Assembly: GCA_014925825.1 (NCBI GenBank)
Contig: JACGCK010000009.1
Location: forward strand, 682,001-746,000
Direction of reading: 5' to 3'
From: Pholiota molesta
Lineage: Eukaryota; Basidiomycota; Agaricomycetes; Agaricales; Strophariaceae
Length of the DNA stretch: 64,000 nt
The notes beneath the pieces were generated by a model. The model searched no databases. It had not been told where the DNA came from and worked only from the letters and a program-made list of their open reading frames with translations. Positions within the stretch are counted from its first letter, which is position 1; each line of letters opens with the position of its first letter. Below, in pieces: positions 1 through 13,292 of the stretch. The position numbers and the translations under genes were made by a program.

Positions 1-3000
1 ATCCCTTATACTGATACACACAAGGTTTCTTCAGCGTTAATGACTTCTTCGACCAAAGCTATCTATAGGTCTTTCTCGGCAAGATCACCATCTTCATTCA
101 GGTCTGCAGAGAGCTTTGGTCCTTTGCTGGGGACGGAGAGCGATATAACGAAAAGGTCGTGCATTCATTCCTACCTGCGCTGTTCGAAAAATGGCGTGAA
201 GCAGGGACAAACCACACCGTCACTATCGTCTTATATCCGCGTGTTCTACGACGAATCCGAGATTGATTACGCCGCTGGTCCATTGCGCAGAGACGACAGA
301 GGAAACTGGTACAAAGACTTCTTCAAGGTTATAACCGATCTGGAAGTCATCTATGAATGGAAGCCTACCCTTGTTAGCTTGAAGAACTCATTCTGGGATT
401 TCCAACGTGATATCCTCTTGACCCATCATTACCATCGCGCAACCAAGGATTCTGGAATTGCACCACAGGAAGTTCGACTTGTTGGCAAACTCTCGTATGC
501 TCAGGACGGGCCGATTTGGAGGCTCTTAACCTTGGACTCAACCCTACGGAAACTCATTACATTGATCGTTCTCTCAACTTGACCGGCGCAACCACGATCT
601 TAATATCTCCCGGGACGGGATACTTTCGTGTTCGAAACAGCTTCTTCGGTTGACAACGACTAGGATGCTTGATCAAGGATTCGTCTTGACCTCATCCTCC
701 TCACGAAGCAGCCTTTACACCAAAGTCCTATCTTCAGCTTTGAAGGCTTGGATCCTCTAGGAAAATACGACAAAGATGGAAGCAACGACTACAAGGAGGC
801 GAAGTTTGAGAAGGATAGGAATATTTCGGATCCTCTCATGCTGGACCCTCTGGGGAGGTGACGAGACCGAAGGCGACCAGAGGCAGAAGAAGACATTTTG
901 GTGGGAACCGTTTTGGATATCACGACTTTTTGGGATAAACAGATGGATCTACCATTCAGACAGACAGGAAAGTTTGTCTGAATCTTGAGATTTTTTTATT
1001 GACATGGTTTGTTTTTAGGTTCTAACTCGAGCAAAAATGCACGAAATACAAATGCTCGGCCTTTTGGAGCATGACGTACTTTCGAGCATTGAGGTTCCAT
1101 ACATGGATAGTCCCAGCACGCCTACTACCGAGCAGACAGCTGAAGATAAGCCTAATGCTCTTGTAACAAAGGCTGAAGCGGACAAGTTCGACCTCGATAC
1201 TTTCGGCCTTACCTTCAATTACGATACCGTCACCATTACCCATCCTGAAAACGGAGCCGCCGCCATACCTTCGCGACCCAATGCAGAGAAGCGTGCCTCT
1301 CATCGCCATTCTGCTGTTGGGAGAATTGACACCATCGAGGAAAGCCCGAAGTTGCATATTCACAAGGAATTGCCCCAGAAGGACCACAAGTCACGGAAAA
1401 ATCTGTGTTACCGAGTCCTCAGCGACCCAGTTCGCCATCCCAATCTTCTATTCATTCTACACGCTCCGAGCAATCTACCTCTTCTAAAACGCCATCACGG
1501 TCCGGAAGTGTGTCTAAAGGGAGCCTTGCCAAGCTAGTGACACCGTCATGGCTTTTCAATCCGTTTAGGAGTCAGCCGAGCGAGCCTCAAACGACCCAAG
1601 TTTCGGCTTCGGCTTCTCCCAGCAAACCTTCTGAAAAATTTCAGAAGTCTCTAGCTCGAGCGGCGACACCTTCGTCCCCAATACGGATGCCACCGCCTTC
1701 TAAACCGACAGTTGCTGCTACTACAGATCAATCTATTCAACCTATGGCGATCAAGAATAAGCCTATGACGCGTTCTAGCCTGAGTCGGACGTTGGAAGAC
1801 GATAATACTCCGATTCCTATAAGATCATCTTTTATTCGTCGCTCGCCCATCAATACTCCACCGCGAGATGAAATCTTGGCTGGCAAACGACGAAGTGGAA
1901 CTAGCACTCTCGCACACTCTTTCCCTTATTCGTCCTCCCCACGAGCTGTGATCAATCCCACACGTCCTCAGGCATCAGTTTCTTATCCTCAGGCCTCTCT
2001 GGCACGTCGTTGGCAGCATATCCATCCTCAACCAGCTTACAAACATGATCTTAAATGGAAGTCGATCGTCACTCCTGGGTGCTTGCCATTGACCGTTGAA
2101 CATTTCCCTTCAAGCGCCGAGCTAGAATCATCTTATGATGTATTCTCTTATGAGTTCCTTGTAGATCCAGCAGAAATGCGTTCGTTCCTCGTCAAGCCTC
2201 CCATCGTCAGAGGCACTGCGGAGGATCTACGTCGAGCATGGGCATTGGTCGTCATGCGTGGGATGGCTGCGGTCAGATTGGCCCAAGGGTTCCAGTTCAT
2301 CCTCAGACCACAAAAGACGAAAGGTGAAGAGGACAAAACATCATTCCGAAGGACGAAATCGTTCACTGGAGATGAGGAGTTGGACTCTTGGCCTAGCGGT
2401 GCGGCGGAGGTGCTCAGCTCGACGACGGATCCTGTATATCTCAGTATGACGAATGAGATTCACCGGATTTCGTATACTGGTGAAGCTATACAAGTGAGGC
2501 GGTATGTGCGTCGAGCGGCGCCTTATCGGCCTTATAGTTATCAGTGCTTGATTTGGCCGAAACTTGGAGGTGTGAACTCTCACTGCTTGATTCATTGGAC
2601 ATACATTGATTTCTATTCTTCGTATAGAGGGATACACCGAACTTTCGACTGAATTCCAATCCCATGGCTTGGAAAATTATGGCTGGAATAGGTCAGTGTG
2701 TTGACTCCTTCCCGATCACTTTTCTTAACATATAATTTTAGACTTGACATGCTCGTCGCAGGCTATGAGCATCACTTCAATGAATCCCTACGATACTGGC
2801 GAACGCGATTCATCGTCATTCCTACTGCAGAACGCCCGCATGTTACAATTGGTCCATCTGGAGAAAACTTGAATGATGAAGAAGCTCGTATCTTGGGTAT
2901 CGAGAAACTAGCCGAGCAATTCACGAAACTGCGCTGGCAAGCGCCAGATGAGAAAGTCGCCCATCCTCCTGTTCGATTTTTGCCGACGACGCTCGATCCT

Positions 3001-4351
3001 ACGTCCTCTGTGCTAGACGAGGCTTTGATGGACCAGTTGGATCAAATTCACGCGCAAGGTCCGCTTCGCAAGAAGATGAAGAGCGAACGAGAAATCAGCG
3101 AGATGTCGCTGACTGCCATTGCCAAAGCCATGCGGGAGGAGGATGGCGTGCCTATCACTTTCTACCAGTGGCATAGTTCGCAATATCCGGATTCCTTCAT
3201 TGGATATGACTTTGTATCTTGGCTGGTCCGTGAATTCCGGGATGTGTCAACGAGAGCGCAGGCCACGGAATGGGGTGTTAAGCTGCAAGAGCGAGGCTTG
3301 TTCGAGCATTGTAGAGGATACCACAATTTCTTGGACGGGTAAGTAAGTTTTGAATCATATTGGACTAGCTGGCTGACATCACGAAGGCATTACTATTATC
3401 GGCTCAAAGGCGAATATTCTATACATTCTACTCCAAGACATTGGTTTAGAAGATATACTGAAGATGGCACAATGCGGTCTGCGTATCAATCGATTAATTC
3501 CGCAAGATCCTTGGTCAAGGCACCTATAAACCGTAAAAACAAGAAAAGGCTTATCCTCAGTCAAACCATGGTCATTGACATTGATCCTCACAAGGTAACT
3601 TTGAACTTGCTGGGTATACTAGAACATAGATTGATAAAATTTATTGAATACAGCGGAGCGATCAAGCTGAATCTGTCATCCTTCATCACGATATCATCCA
3701 CAATCCCGCAACGGTGTTCCATTTTGAACTCCATTGGATCGGTACGACTCCTCGTTGCATTGAAGACCAGCTCCGGCTTTGGAGTCGAACAATTGAACGA
3801 TACGGATTGAAACTTGTTGAGGCGTATGTAACTCAAATCGGCGATATTCGAGAATCCAACGCTTTCCAGTCTTGCTATCCAATCACATTGGCTCTTCCGC
3901 CGCCCGTTATTCCTGACTTGGACAAGCGCGTTCCTGAGGGCACACAGACAGTGCGATATTTTGAATACGCATTGCTTCAGAAGTTCGGATTCATCGTGGA
4001 CGTGGAAGCGGCGGATCTTTACCCTGAACAGGTCGATGTTATATATTCTTACCGGCGCTCGCCGTACAAGTATTCGCAGTTCGTACACCGGACTGGCGTC
4101 GCGTTTATCCAGGTTCCTGGAGGTGACAAAGGCTTCTTGTTCCTCACGAACCGGCTGATGGGTCCAGGGAGAATGGGTCGGCGTTAAAGGCCAAAGACCA
4201 TTTACCAGCGGTCACTGCGGAGGAAATCAGGGTGGAGATGGCTGATTTTTGTGTGGATAAGGAGAAGCTGCAGACGTTCTATGATCAGCAGGTTGCAATG
4301 CTGCCGCCTGCTTCGTATGTGGCAGATGAGCCTCCGCTATTGCAGATTTAG
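1..4351 (+). CDS. IML1: IML1/DEPDC5-like GATOR1 (SEACIT) subunit, 5' partial
   Basis: This gene encodes the Iml1/DEPDC5 subunit of SEACIT/GATOR1, which inhibits TORC1 at the vacuole through Rag GTPase GAP activity (family knowledge). Seen in order: the Iml1 N-terminal domain (about 110-1130, with RELWSFAGDGERYNEKVV, DFFKVITDLE and KMHEIQMLGLLEHDVLSSIE), a Ser/Pro-rich linker (1400-2000), the RRWQH..WKSIVTPGCLPLT block (2010-2100), a DEP domain (about 3100-3340, with FYQWHSSQYPDSFIGYDFVSW), and the C-terminal domain (about 3590-4180, ending in FVHRTGVAFIQVPGGDKGF). Short introns occur, for example after 3340. The stop is at 4349-4351. The start lies before the window. The reading frame jumps by single bases near 110, 244, 515, 650, 860 and 930 while the homology continues, so either the assembly has indels or the gene is decaying. 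I favour assembly error because neighbouring genes show the same pattern. Confidence 0.9.
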
Positions 4352-4434
4352 TTTTTGGAATATGTTCCTAGTATATGTAATATGTATGTATGAATTAGAT
4401 TGAAAGAAGTTGTTACTTTTTCAAGTTGTAGCGA

Positions 4435-5215
4435 CTATGATACCTCGTGACGACTAACTATTATGTCTCTCCCGTTTGGTCGCACTGACCGTCGGTTGGT
4501 ATCGCGCGCTAGAGGTTTTCGCATGTCTGGAAGAATTCTAGTTAAGAGTATGGACCAGTTTGCAAATATTGAATACTAACCGAAGCGTCTTCTTCGTCTT
4601 TTCCACCTTTACCTATTCCTAAGGAGCCATAATATTCCCTTACTCTTCGATAGACGCTATATCCCATCTTTTCGTACATGTCAATGGCTACGACGTTGTT
4701 GCAACGAACGTATAGATCTACGAAGAACCCTTTATAGATTTCTTCGGAGACCATCTCGAGGAGAGACATCATTTTGCGTGCGAGGGATAGGCGCCGGTAT
4801 TCGGGGGCAACGGTAATGGCAGTGACGTGGCCATGCCATTCAGGACCGGTACCTTCTGCTTTTCCTAGCACTATAATTGAGGATATGAGTAAGGTATTAA
4901 GACGGAAGATGGAGAAGAAAGTACAAACCGTAGCCCATCATACGTCCTCCGGGAGCTGCCTGAACACAGCATAGATCAGGCCAGCGCGAGAGATAACTGA
5001 GATAGAACCCAATGCCATACTAGCAGAAGTGCATGTTAGTTCACGTATCGTGTATTTATGCCATATATATACTCACAGTTTCTGTCCATATGTCCAAGTT
5101 GCTGAAAGAAAGGCGAAACTGTAAGGATATTGGAATAGGTGGGTTGGTAGCGCAATTGCGTACATGTTATTGAACTTGAACATGTCAGTAGCTTTGAATG
5201 GCGAAGAATGCTCAT
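4435..5215 (-). CDS. NAT3: NatB N-alpha-acetyltransferase catalytic subunit (NAA20/Nat3)
   Basis: This is a GNAT-fold acetyltransferase of the NatB complex, which co-translationally acetylates Met-Asp/Glu/Asn/Gln N-termini at the ribosome (family knowledge). The exons read KATDMFKFNN, NLDIWTETYGIGFYLSYL, SRWPDLCCVQAAPGGRMMGY, then GKAEGTGPEWHGHVTAITVAP. The acetyl-CoA loop RRLSLARKMM follows, then FFVDLYVRCNNVVAIDMYEKMGYSV split by no intron. The C-terminus is DMRKPLARDTNRRSVRPNG and ends at 4435. At least four introns are needed. The ATG is at 5213-5215. The start codon reads MSILR and then loses frame at a CC (5208-5209) where CCC would restore PFKATDMF. A second missing G is needed at the last splice site near 4580. 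The gene shares a divergent 304-bp promoter with the THP3-like gene. Confidence 0.92.
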
Positions 5216-5519
5216 TGTAAGGTATCACAGAGTAGAATCGAAGCCCAAACTGGTTGAGGAATGCAACTGGAGCGGTGGAGAGCGGAACAGCGAAAAGTTG
5301 GAAGTGCGGGCCGAGTAGCTGGTGGCATGAGTTGTGATCGCCGAGTGCCTTGTCGGGGTCCGTACTTTGAAAACTCCGAAATATACACAACACAACAGAC
5401 TGGCAGGGCTCCTCGCACTTTCCATCCGACGATTCCGCCCTCGTCTATTCTTCCTCTCACATCCATTCATCCACCCGCATTACCTCCTATCTAAAACTAA
5501 TCTCTCTTCGTACACCACA

Positions 5520-7276
5520 ATGTCCTCAGAATCTTGGCCTCCGCCGTTGAAGTGTGTAATCAGCTTTCTAACACACGCCGGGCGAACTAACCAGGGTGCC
5601 ACCACAGGGAATGGGTAGCAAAGTGCTTGGGGCAAATCACAGATATGAACAGATCAGAGGTTCAGGCTGAACTAAAACAGGTAATTTCTGAAGCTTTTGC
5701 GGCACACACGCTCTGGACGACGGATTGGGCTGGGGTGCATTGAAAAGGTGTCGTTTCCTGATTGATAATACTACCCATTTCCCCTCTGCTGAGCTGTTTG
5801 ACCTGAAGCCTAATGCCGAAGCCACCTCCGGTATTCAATAATCTGAAACGCAAAAGGTAGGTTGGGCATTTGTTCATCATTAAGACTCATCTGATAATCC
5901 GTCCCAAGTCTTGAAGGTCCGGCTATCACTAGCAAAAAGGCAAAGAAGGCTGCGAACAAGAATGCGACTGCATCATATACTGCTACAGACTTCAGCGATC
6001 AAGCTGCACTAAATCGAAGAGCACAACGGTTTCAGCGTGAGCATGAACTAGAGAGAACCAAGCATATACGGGGTACTGGACAGATGAAGTCAAGTTTTTC
6101 CAACGGTGCAAGGTCAGGATCTCCTTATCCAACAAACCTTGATGAGCCCGAGGGAGATCCGGTAAAGTCTAGTCACATTTTATTCTTATCGTTTGATTGA
6201 CCTCTTCTCAGAATGTCATTGACTGGGATCGATATACCATTGTTGGAACATGCCAAGACATCTTTAAGGATTATTTGCGACTGACAAGTGAACCTAAACC
6301 TGAAACGATACGCCCTTATGCAGTTCTTCGAAAAACGCTGAGGAACTAAGGAACGGTGGAAAAAGGGTCCCAAACCAACATATGCTTGGATCTGCAATCA
6401 ATTTAAATCCCTAAGACAAGATTGACAGTGCGTCACCATTTTCTTTCTTCTTATACTACCTGTCATCTTTTTTCTTCCTTCCTTTCTAGGTTCAACGCAT
6501 CAAAAATGATTTTACGGTACGAGTATATGAGATCCATGCTCGAATAGCCCTCGAGAGTGTAAGTCCTCTTCATTTTCCATGTTTAGTTATTTCATCATTG
6601 CTGTTTAGGGCGATATGGTGGAATACAACCAATGCCAAGCGACCCTCAGAACACTTTATGACCTGGGAATACCCGGTCAGGTGGAGGAGTTCACGGCCTA
6701 TCGCATTCTCATGCTGCTACATGGGCGAAATCGAAGCGGCGAGTTTTCATCTATTTCTATTTCACTGTCTTGCGTGTCTAAGTGAATTTGCCCTCTGTAG
6801 AACTTAATCTTTTCGTAGGTCAACTAACACCCCGACAGAAAGCGAACGAAGCTGTGAAGCATGCCCTTGAGGTGCAGCGGGCACAGGCCATGGGCAACTA
6901 TGTTAACTTTGTGATCTATACAACAACGCGCCTTACATGGGTGCCTATATCATGGATCATTTCATTGACCGTGAAAGAATGAAGGGCCTGATGGTCATCA
7001 CAAAAGGTACGTGCCTACTTCTGCCTACTATAATTATTGTTGTTGAAATTGCTGTCTAGATACCGAACAGTCACCCTCGAGTTCTTGAAAAGGACTCTTG
7101 CATTCGAGACTCTGGACGATGCAAGAATATTCCTTTCAGATCACCAAATCACGACATACATAAACCCTAACAGCCCAGACTCAGAGAAGGTCCTCGACTG
7201 CAAGCCCGCAATACCGGAAATCAACCGGATCTTCGAGGAAAAATACCGGAAGGTTATGATCAAGGGCGCGATATAG
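5520..7276 (+). CDS. THP3: THP3/LENG8-like SAC3/GANP domain protein
   Basis: This protein belongs to the SAC3/GANP/THP3 family, whose members work in transcription elongation and mRNA processing or export (family knowledge). It begins [11 protein letters not shown]. After a first intron it continues [20 protein letters not shown] basic, Lys-rich segment (about 5930-6130) precedes the conserved SAC3/GANP domain: [61 protein letters not shown], and [21 protein letters not shown]. The C-terminus (7070-7276) is intact and ends in KVMIKGAI. Five to eight short introns are needed. The frame breaks around 6341-6356, where two missing G bases would restore [14 protein letters not shown]. The gene is divergent from NAT3, and its 3' end converges on SEN2. 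Confidence 0.88.
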
Positions 7277-7702
7277 GTTGTCCCCCCATTCCTCTATCTA
7301 TCTTCGATTATCTCTCTTGGATTCCATGCTGTCCCGTCTTCCCTCCAGGTTGTCGTCGCCCTCTTGGATTCTGCGGTTCGCCATCGTGAGTTTTGTCCGT
7401 GTTTTCGCCCGGCTGCCCAGGTCCTACGGATTTGCACAATACGATGGGTGCGACTAGAAGCCCTTCGGTGGGTTTGGGGCGGCGTGTATTATATTCGTTG
7501 CCTCTGTATTATGGACCAAATGATATCAGGCCCTTTTACTAAGATTCTAATGTGCCTTGAACGTTGTAAGAAGTTTGCCAAACATAAGAGCTTGGATTGC
7601 TAGTCGCAGCTGCGAACATCTCACAGGCTTGCACCGACGGATATGACATTTTTATATTTGTTGAAATGTCTACTAAGATGATTGCATCGCCCCGTCTGCG
7701 TA
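7277..7702. other. Convergent 3' intergenic region
   Basis: About 425 bases separate the stop of the THP3-like gene from the stop of the oppositely oriented SEN2 gene. Short open frames occur, but none has a recognisable product or splice structure. It is probably made up of the two 3' UTRs. Confidence 0.6.
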
Positions 7703-9150
7703 TCAATCGCGCATCCGAGCGGGAATGAACCGACGGACCACAACTTCCCGGACTGAATAATGTGCAAAGCAAGCGGGTGTTTGTAGAATATCGAGGGATA
7801 GACGGGATTTCGCTGGTATTGTGACATATACCAGTATGAGTGTCTGATTTTACACCCGGTCAATGACCCTAGTAAGTGATGCAGAATAGAGCGGAAGCGA
7901 CGAACCTTTTGTACTTGCGAGTTGACACGGTTGATCGTGCTTAGCCAGGACCAGGCGAATGGGGACGAGTTCTGCAGGTCGATGGTGGATGTTTTTTGGT
8001 CTTCAGGGTCTTCGTAGACGGGGAGGACCACGAGCGCCAGCCTAAATATATCTTTTGTCAGATTGTGATCCAGGAAAAAAAGATGGTGTACGCACTCTGC
8101 GTGGTGGAATACAGGGCCTCTTTTGTATAGGAGATAGTCGACGCAGAATTTGATGCCGCTTTTGACCACCCACCCTAGGGAGCGGTAGTGGTGGTAGACG
8201 ACGTAGTTGATGAGGAAGGGGTTGTCGAATTGGAGGCGTTCGGAGGGGCTGAGTGGGGTGGGATTGTGGGTGGCAGTTCGACGGATTGGAAGGCTATCCA
8301 GATGTCTTTTAGGGTCATGGTTCCATCTTTTCACAAGGTATATCGAACATGAGTAAGACCACGAAAAAAAGCAGGATGTGCTCACATTTCGTGAATCCAG
8401 GACGGTCAGGCAATCGAGATTCCAAAGCAGGAAGAACGCTTCTTGCAGCGTAAGTTGCAGATGTTCGATATCCACGAGCGGTTCCTCCTCGTCCAAAGGC
8501 GCTTCGTCTTCATCACCCGCAGGCGATTCGGGCTGGGCGTAGATGTTTTGGCTGGGCCGCCATGTCGCTGCTGAAGGAATATCGGGGCCTGAGAGCGCGG
8601 GTGTGATGACGCGCCCTTCCGTGGCAAATATCTCTTCGGCCTCCTCTGCGACTGCTGCGATGGCAGCGGCGCGGTCGAGCTTAAATTGGCGGCGCTCAGC
8701 ACGACGGCGGGCGGTTATTTCCTCAGAGGTCAATTCTATATATTGATAAAACCAGGATGATACGTGAAAACAAGTAGATATGGACAAGAAACGCACGTTT
8801 TCCACCACTCTTCCTAATATTTATCTGCCGCGCAAGCCAGCTGGGCTCGCTCCGCGATAGATCGCCCTTGCCGAAGAAACCGCGCCTCCATAGAATCAGC
8901 GAGTGCTCGGGGTTGGACACCCATACCGAGCGCGTGGTGGGGTCGAAGATGCCTCGCAGTGCGGGTTCTCGACGCGCGCGAGGGACAGGCCGAGCAGGCC
9001 TAGGACCGAGCCGATGCGGCTGGGCGGGGGCTCGACGAAGAGGAGCGGGAGCGGGTGTGCGTAGATCCTGTTGTTCTCGTAGCGGCGTGCGCCGCCTTTG
9101 GCTGCGCCGGCGCCGCCTCGGGATTGGGGACTGGGGGTGATTAGGGACAT
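7703..9150 (-). CDS. SEN2: tRNA-splicing endonuclease subunit Sen2 (catalytic)
   Basis: Sen2 is the catalytic subunit that cleaves the 5' splice site of intron-containing pre-tRNAs within the Sen2-Sen34-Sen15-Sen54 complex (family knowledge). The protein starts MSLITPSPQSRGG at 9150. Its N-terminal domain has IYAHPLPLLFVEPPPSRIG and SLILWRRGFFGKGDLSRSEPS, followed by a charged helix LTSEEITARRRAERRQ and an acidic linker. The nuclease domain has YVVYHHYRSLGWVVKSGIKF, DYLLYKRGPVFHHAEF and, after an intron, WLSTINRVNSQVQK. The expected triad is visible: Tyr in YLLYKRG, His in PVFHHAE and Lys in QVQK. The C-terminus YSVREVVVRRFIPARMRD ends at 7703. Introns lie near 8720-8800, 8340-8390, 8050-8100 and 7830-7910. 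The gene shares a 260-bp divergent promoter with the dynein gene. Confidence 0.93.
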
Positions 9151-9410
9151 GGACGCGGTGGGGGACGGGGAGTGATTTGCATTTCTTCTGAGCGCGATCG
9201 CGGAGTCAGTGTGAGCGTTGGTTGGCCCGCTTGATCGTCGCCTTTGGAATCAAGCATGTGCAAAGAGGGCATGATGACCGACACTGCCACTCACAGCCAG
9301 AACGCGACTATCACGCTTGAAGCGACGACGACGCGCTGAGGACCTGATTACCATTCTCCTATCTACGGCGACGGCGCTCCAGCCATATTACAAGAATCTC
9401 TATTACAATC

Positions 9411-11918
9411 ATGGATAAGCGCAGACAAGAGATTGAGGCGAAGAGGGCGAAGCTTGCAGAGCTGCGTAAAGCCAGGGCAGACCGGCAAAGGGAGACTGAA
9501 CGACGAACATCAGACGTGTGTGGCCTTTATGTTATGTATCTTGCTCCGGCTCCCATCTTATCTACCATCCTCTCTCTGTAGCAAAGCGCAGGCCCTTCCA
9601 CCACCTCCAAACGAGAAGTCGATGAGATCCTGAACACTCTTCTTAATACTGGACCGCGCAATGGCCTGGACAGTGGCGACCTCACACCCTCGTCTTCAGT
9701 CCCTGGTACGCCTGCGTTTGGGCATACTGTAAATCTTCCAGCGCACAGCGCACTGTCCTCTGCTTCTGGCAGGGCCAGCCGACAGAGCGACGTCGCGGAG
9801 CGGCTGAGTGTAGGCCAGAGCACGATGGTTGGGTCGAGTAATTCTGCTACGGATCATGTCATTGAACGGTAGGTCTGTCTACTTCGTTTAAATGTAGCAT
9901 ACTGTGTTGATGCGGCGTGCGACAGGACGATGACTCCGAGGTCATTCCCAAATCTTATTAACATTGAGCAAGAGCTGTTCGAACTTCCTCATAAAGTACG
10001 GATCCATAGCCTTCCTTGGTTGAACGCTGCTGATGCTTTTGCAACATAGGAACGAGTTATATATAACAAAGAAGTCCAAACGACGTTTGTGGAGACAGAA
10101 CCATCAGCAGACTATGAGGCAGAGCTCAGACAACGCATAACACGCGAACGCGAGGTGGAAGTAGAACGGATAGCCCGCGACAAAGAGCTAGAGAGGAAAG
10201 CGTGAAGCTCGATCAAGAGATTGAGGAAGTAATCCGCGGTGTGCTTGGTTGCCATCTACGATATTGCTTTGACCTGACCTTGCGACGCACCTATAGAATT
10301 GACCGAAGAGGAACGCGCCAGCATTATTGCTGCTCCTGAATTTTTGGAGTTTGTCGAGAACTCATCGAAGATCGTGCAAAGAGCTCTCAATGATGGATAT
10401 GACTACATCCGCGACTACACTCTGAATGCTGACTCGGGAGGGTGAGGCGAACTTCCCAGTGCCGCAGTCATAATACTAATTTTATAAGGGATGAATCAGA
10501 AGGTAAAAGGGTCAAGCGTGTATGCGAATTTTGGGACGAGAGATATGGCAAAAATCGTTCAATAACGGACATTGACTGGTCACCAAAAGTATGTTGACTT
10601 CTTATTGCACTGTGTGCGTCGTTAACGCTTCCATAGTACCCTGAATTGAGTGTGGCTCCTACAACAAAAACCCTGCAGCTCTAAACGAACCAGATGGTAT
10701 TGTCGCTGTGTGGAATCTGCACCTGCTAGAACGCCCCGAATTCGTCTTCCATCACAAGTGCGTGTACCTCTCGTGTATACAATTTCCCTGCTGAACTTGC
10801 AATATAGTCTGATGTCCTTTCCGTAACATTCTCCCCTTCCATTCTAACCTAATTTTGGCGGAACCTATTCCGGACAAATCCTACTCTGGGATACAAGATC
10901 AAACATTTGCCAGTTCTCAAGACACCCTATCTGCAGCTGGTCATACACATCCGGTATATGCGATGCAGATGGTGGGCACACAGAATGCGCACAATTTGAT
11001 CACGAGCAGTACGGATGGCATGGTATGCAGTTGGCTCGTGGACATGCTCGCGCAGCCTCAGGTATGTCAGCCGAAACTGAGGCAGTAACGCTCTCACAAC
11101 CATGTTGCTGGCAGGAAACACTTGAACTGGTATACGCGGGCATAACAAGACGCCGAAGTCGCCATCACCACGCTCGACTTCCCCGACAATGAAACGACAC
11201 GTTCTGGGTCGGCACGGAGGAGGGCAACGTCTACCAGGCGAACCGCTACGACCGCGCGGGCGCGAAAGCCGGCCTCAACCAGTACGACGTGTACAAGGCC
11301 ACGCGGGCCCGGTTATGGGGCTGCACTTCCACCCGCTCGTCGGCCCCGTCGACTTCTCCGACCTGTTCCTCACGAGCTCGGTGGACTGGACGGTGAAACT
11401 GTGGCGCGCGAAGAGCCTGTCGAAGCCGTCTACGGCGCCGCAGGTCGTGGCGCCGTTGTATTCGTTCGACGAAGCGGACGACTATGTGTATGATGTGAAG
11501 TGGCACCCTGCGCATCCTGCGACGTTCGGGACGGTGGATGGGTCGGGGAGGTTCGACCTGTGGAATTTGAATGCGGATACTGAGGTGCGTTTTACTTCCT
11601 TCTTCGTTCGAGTTGTATGGCACTTTGCTTTCGATGTCGGCGCTAATTGTGTCGGTGTGGATATTAGGTACCCGTGGTGTCACCGTCGTCGGCCCAGGCC
11701 GTGCGCTGAACAAGCTGCAGTGGGACAAGAAGGACGGCCGGCGCGCGGCGCTGGGCGGGAGCGATGGGCGGCTGTACATCTATGACATCGGTGATATGGC
11801 GCTGCCGCGCGAGTCCGAGTGGACGGACATGCAGAAGACGGTCGCGTCGGTCGTGGGCAGCGGGCAGCCGAATGGGGTCGTGGAGAGTGATCCGGCGAGG
11901 ATCGTCGCTGGGCGGTAG
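9411..11918 (+). CDS. Cytoplasmic dynein intermediate chain
   Basis: The intermediate chain scaffolds the cytoplasmic dynein motor and binds dynactin, needed for nuclear migration and vesicle traffic in hyphae (family knowledge). It starts [20 protein letters not shown], the N-terminal coiled coil that binds dynactin p150. A Ser/Thr-rich region (9600-9870) follows. Next comes a light-chain-binding/coiled-coil part with [20 protein letters not shown] (10050-10200) and [19 protein letters not shown]. The WD40 propeller runs from about 10500: [76 protein letters not shown] and [12 protein letters not shown]. The stop is at 11916-11918. Many short introns are present. Single-base frame breaks occur at about 10200, 10670 and 11185. 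Confidence 0.95.
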
Positions 11919-12670
11919 GTGCTGTTGGTTGGAGCTGTTATGAGTCGGCGGCGTGTTTGGATTGCATACCCATTTCTGCTTCGCTTGATTGCTTTTCTTT
12001 TGATTTATTGTGTTTCTTGAGCCTTTTGTCTGTGGAATACTCACTACTTATGAATTGGATTAAGTTTCTATTATATAGTTCACATCTCGTTTGAGATAGG
12101 ATATCAATGCCTATTGGTCTTTCTCGAATCGTTGGTCTTTTTTACAGAGTCCTTAGTGATGGATCATCAATCATTGTGTATGGAGGTTGTGCAATCTCTC
12201 TGAAGGTGTCCCCGACCACGGTCAGCCAGTGCTTTATACCGCGCAGTGCAAGTCCGGTGGGCTAGGACTACCCTTTCTGATACAACAATCCTGTCCTAAT
12301 AAACTGGGTTCACTCTCGTAGAAGGACCAATGCGCGCTTGTGTGGTGGTTTTAAAGCTTATGATTTTGAAGCCTAGAGTTTTCCACTTAAAATGAATTTA
12401 AATTATTCGCAGATAATTTGGATTTCGGCCAGTATGCACTTGATATAGCTGATCAAAGGAAGAATACTGGATCATGTCAGATGCGTTTTGTTACGCGAAT
12501 TACCTGTGCGCTTATTGTGTTCGGCGCCTAATTGGGCGCAGTCTAAGAAACGTAACCTAACAACCCTATTCTTATGGGTTTGACCGCGGAACATGACTGA
12601 ACTCTATTATCACGCAAACATCATTTTTCGTCGAGCTCTGCTTCGTTAACACGCAGGATCTTCCACAATC
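11919..12670. other. Intergenic region after the dynein gene
   Basis: The first 150 bases look like the dynein 3' UTR. I see no gene in the rest. It contains the first copy of a dispersed repeat (12337-12513), annotated separately. Confidence 0.55.
12337..12513 (+). repeat. Dispersed direct repeat, copy 1 (about 175 bp)
   Basis: Runs of this segment such as AAGCTTATGATTTTGAAGC, TATGCACTTGATATAGCTG and TTTTGTTACGCGAATTACCTG recur in the same orientation at 13983-14162, with scattered substitutions. No terminal inverted repeat or coding potential is visible. It could be a decayed MITE or LTR fragment, or part of a segmental duplication. Confidence 0.85.
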
Positions 12671-13292
12671 ATGCCGAGGGCTTCATTCACGACGTCGTCT
12701 ACCCAGGTCGACCGCACCGCACACAGCTCAGCTGCAGGGGTATATCCGCGCAGACAGAATGAGACAGTCCAAATCCAGGACAAATCACAATGTACTGTGA
12801 GTACTGTATCGGCTGCCTGCATTATCTTCTTCCTCTAATGCTCTTAAATTTGCTGTATCTCTGTAGATTAGTAGAAAAGATGCTATGGCGAGATACCACT
12901 TAGGTCCGAAGGTTATGCATGGCTTGCCGTTCATAAAGCGATCGTCAGCCGTATCTTTAGCATGTTCAGCATTTACACTAATTCTTAGTTCCTCCTTTTT
13001 TTTCTTTTTTCTTTTCAGGACCCCAATCAAAATCACGGCAGCTATCAGTTTATGTTCATGTATAACTACAAAGTAACAGACGTAGAGATGAAGGCTTGGG
13101 AACAGTATGGCGGGCCCGAAAGGTTCAAAGAAATGTACGCTTCTAGTCCTTAAACTCGGCCTGGATCTTATTAACTAGCTAATTTGAATACGCAGGCTGA
13201 ACACCAAAGCGGCGATATTCTACAGAAGACATGGGAACAGGAAATCGTTTCCCACACCACGCGCCTATACGCTCCCCCGCAGTGCCGTTTGA
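12671..13292 (+). CDS. Hypothetical protein, spliced
   Basis: I do not recognise this family. A plausible ATG at 12671 opens MPRASFTTSSTQVDRTAHSS, an N-terminus rich in Ser, Thr and Arg that could be a mitochondrial presequence (inference). After an intron region with clear GTGAGT (about 12796) and a polypyrimidine CAG (about 13018), the frame continues SYQFMFMYNYKVTDVEMKAW. A 60-nt intron (13135-13197) then leads to LNTKAAIFYRRHGNRKSFPT and a stop at 13290-13292. About 110 residues result. The splice sites are good but the exon between 12870 and 12950 is unresolved, so the model is uncertain. Confidence 0.4.
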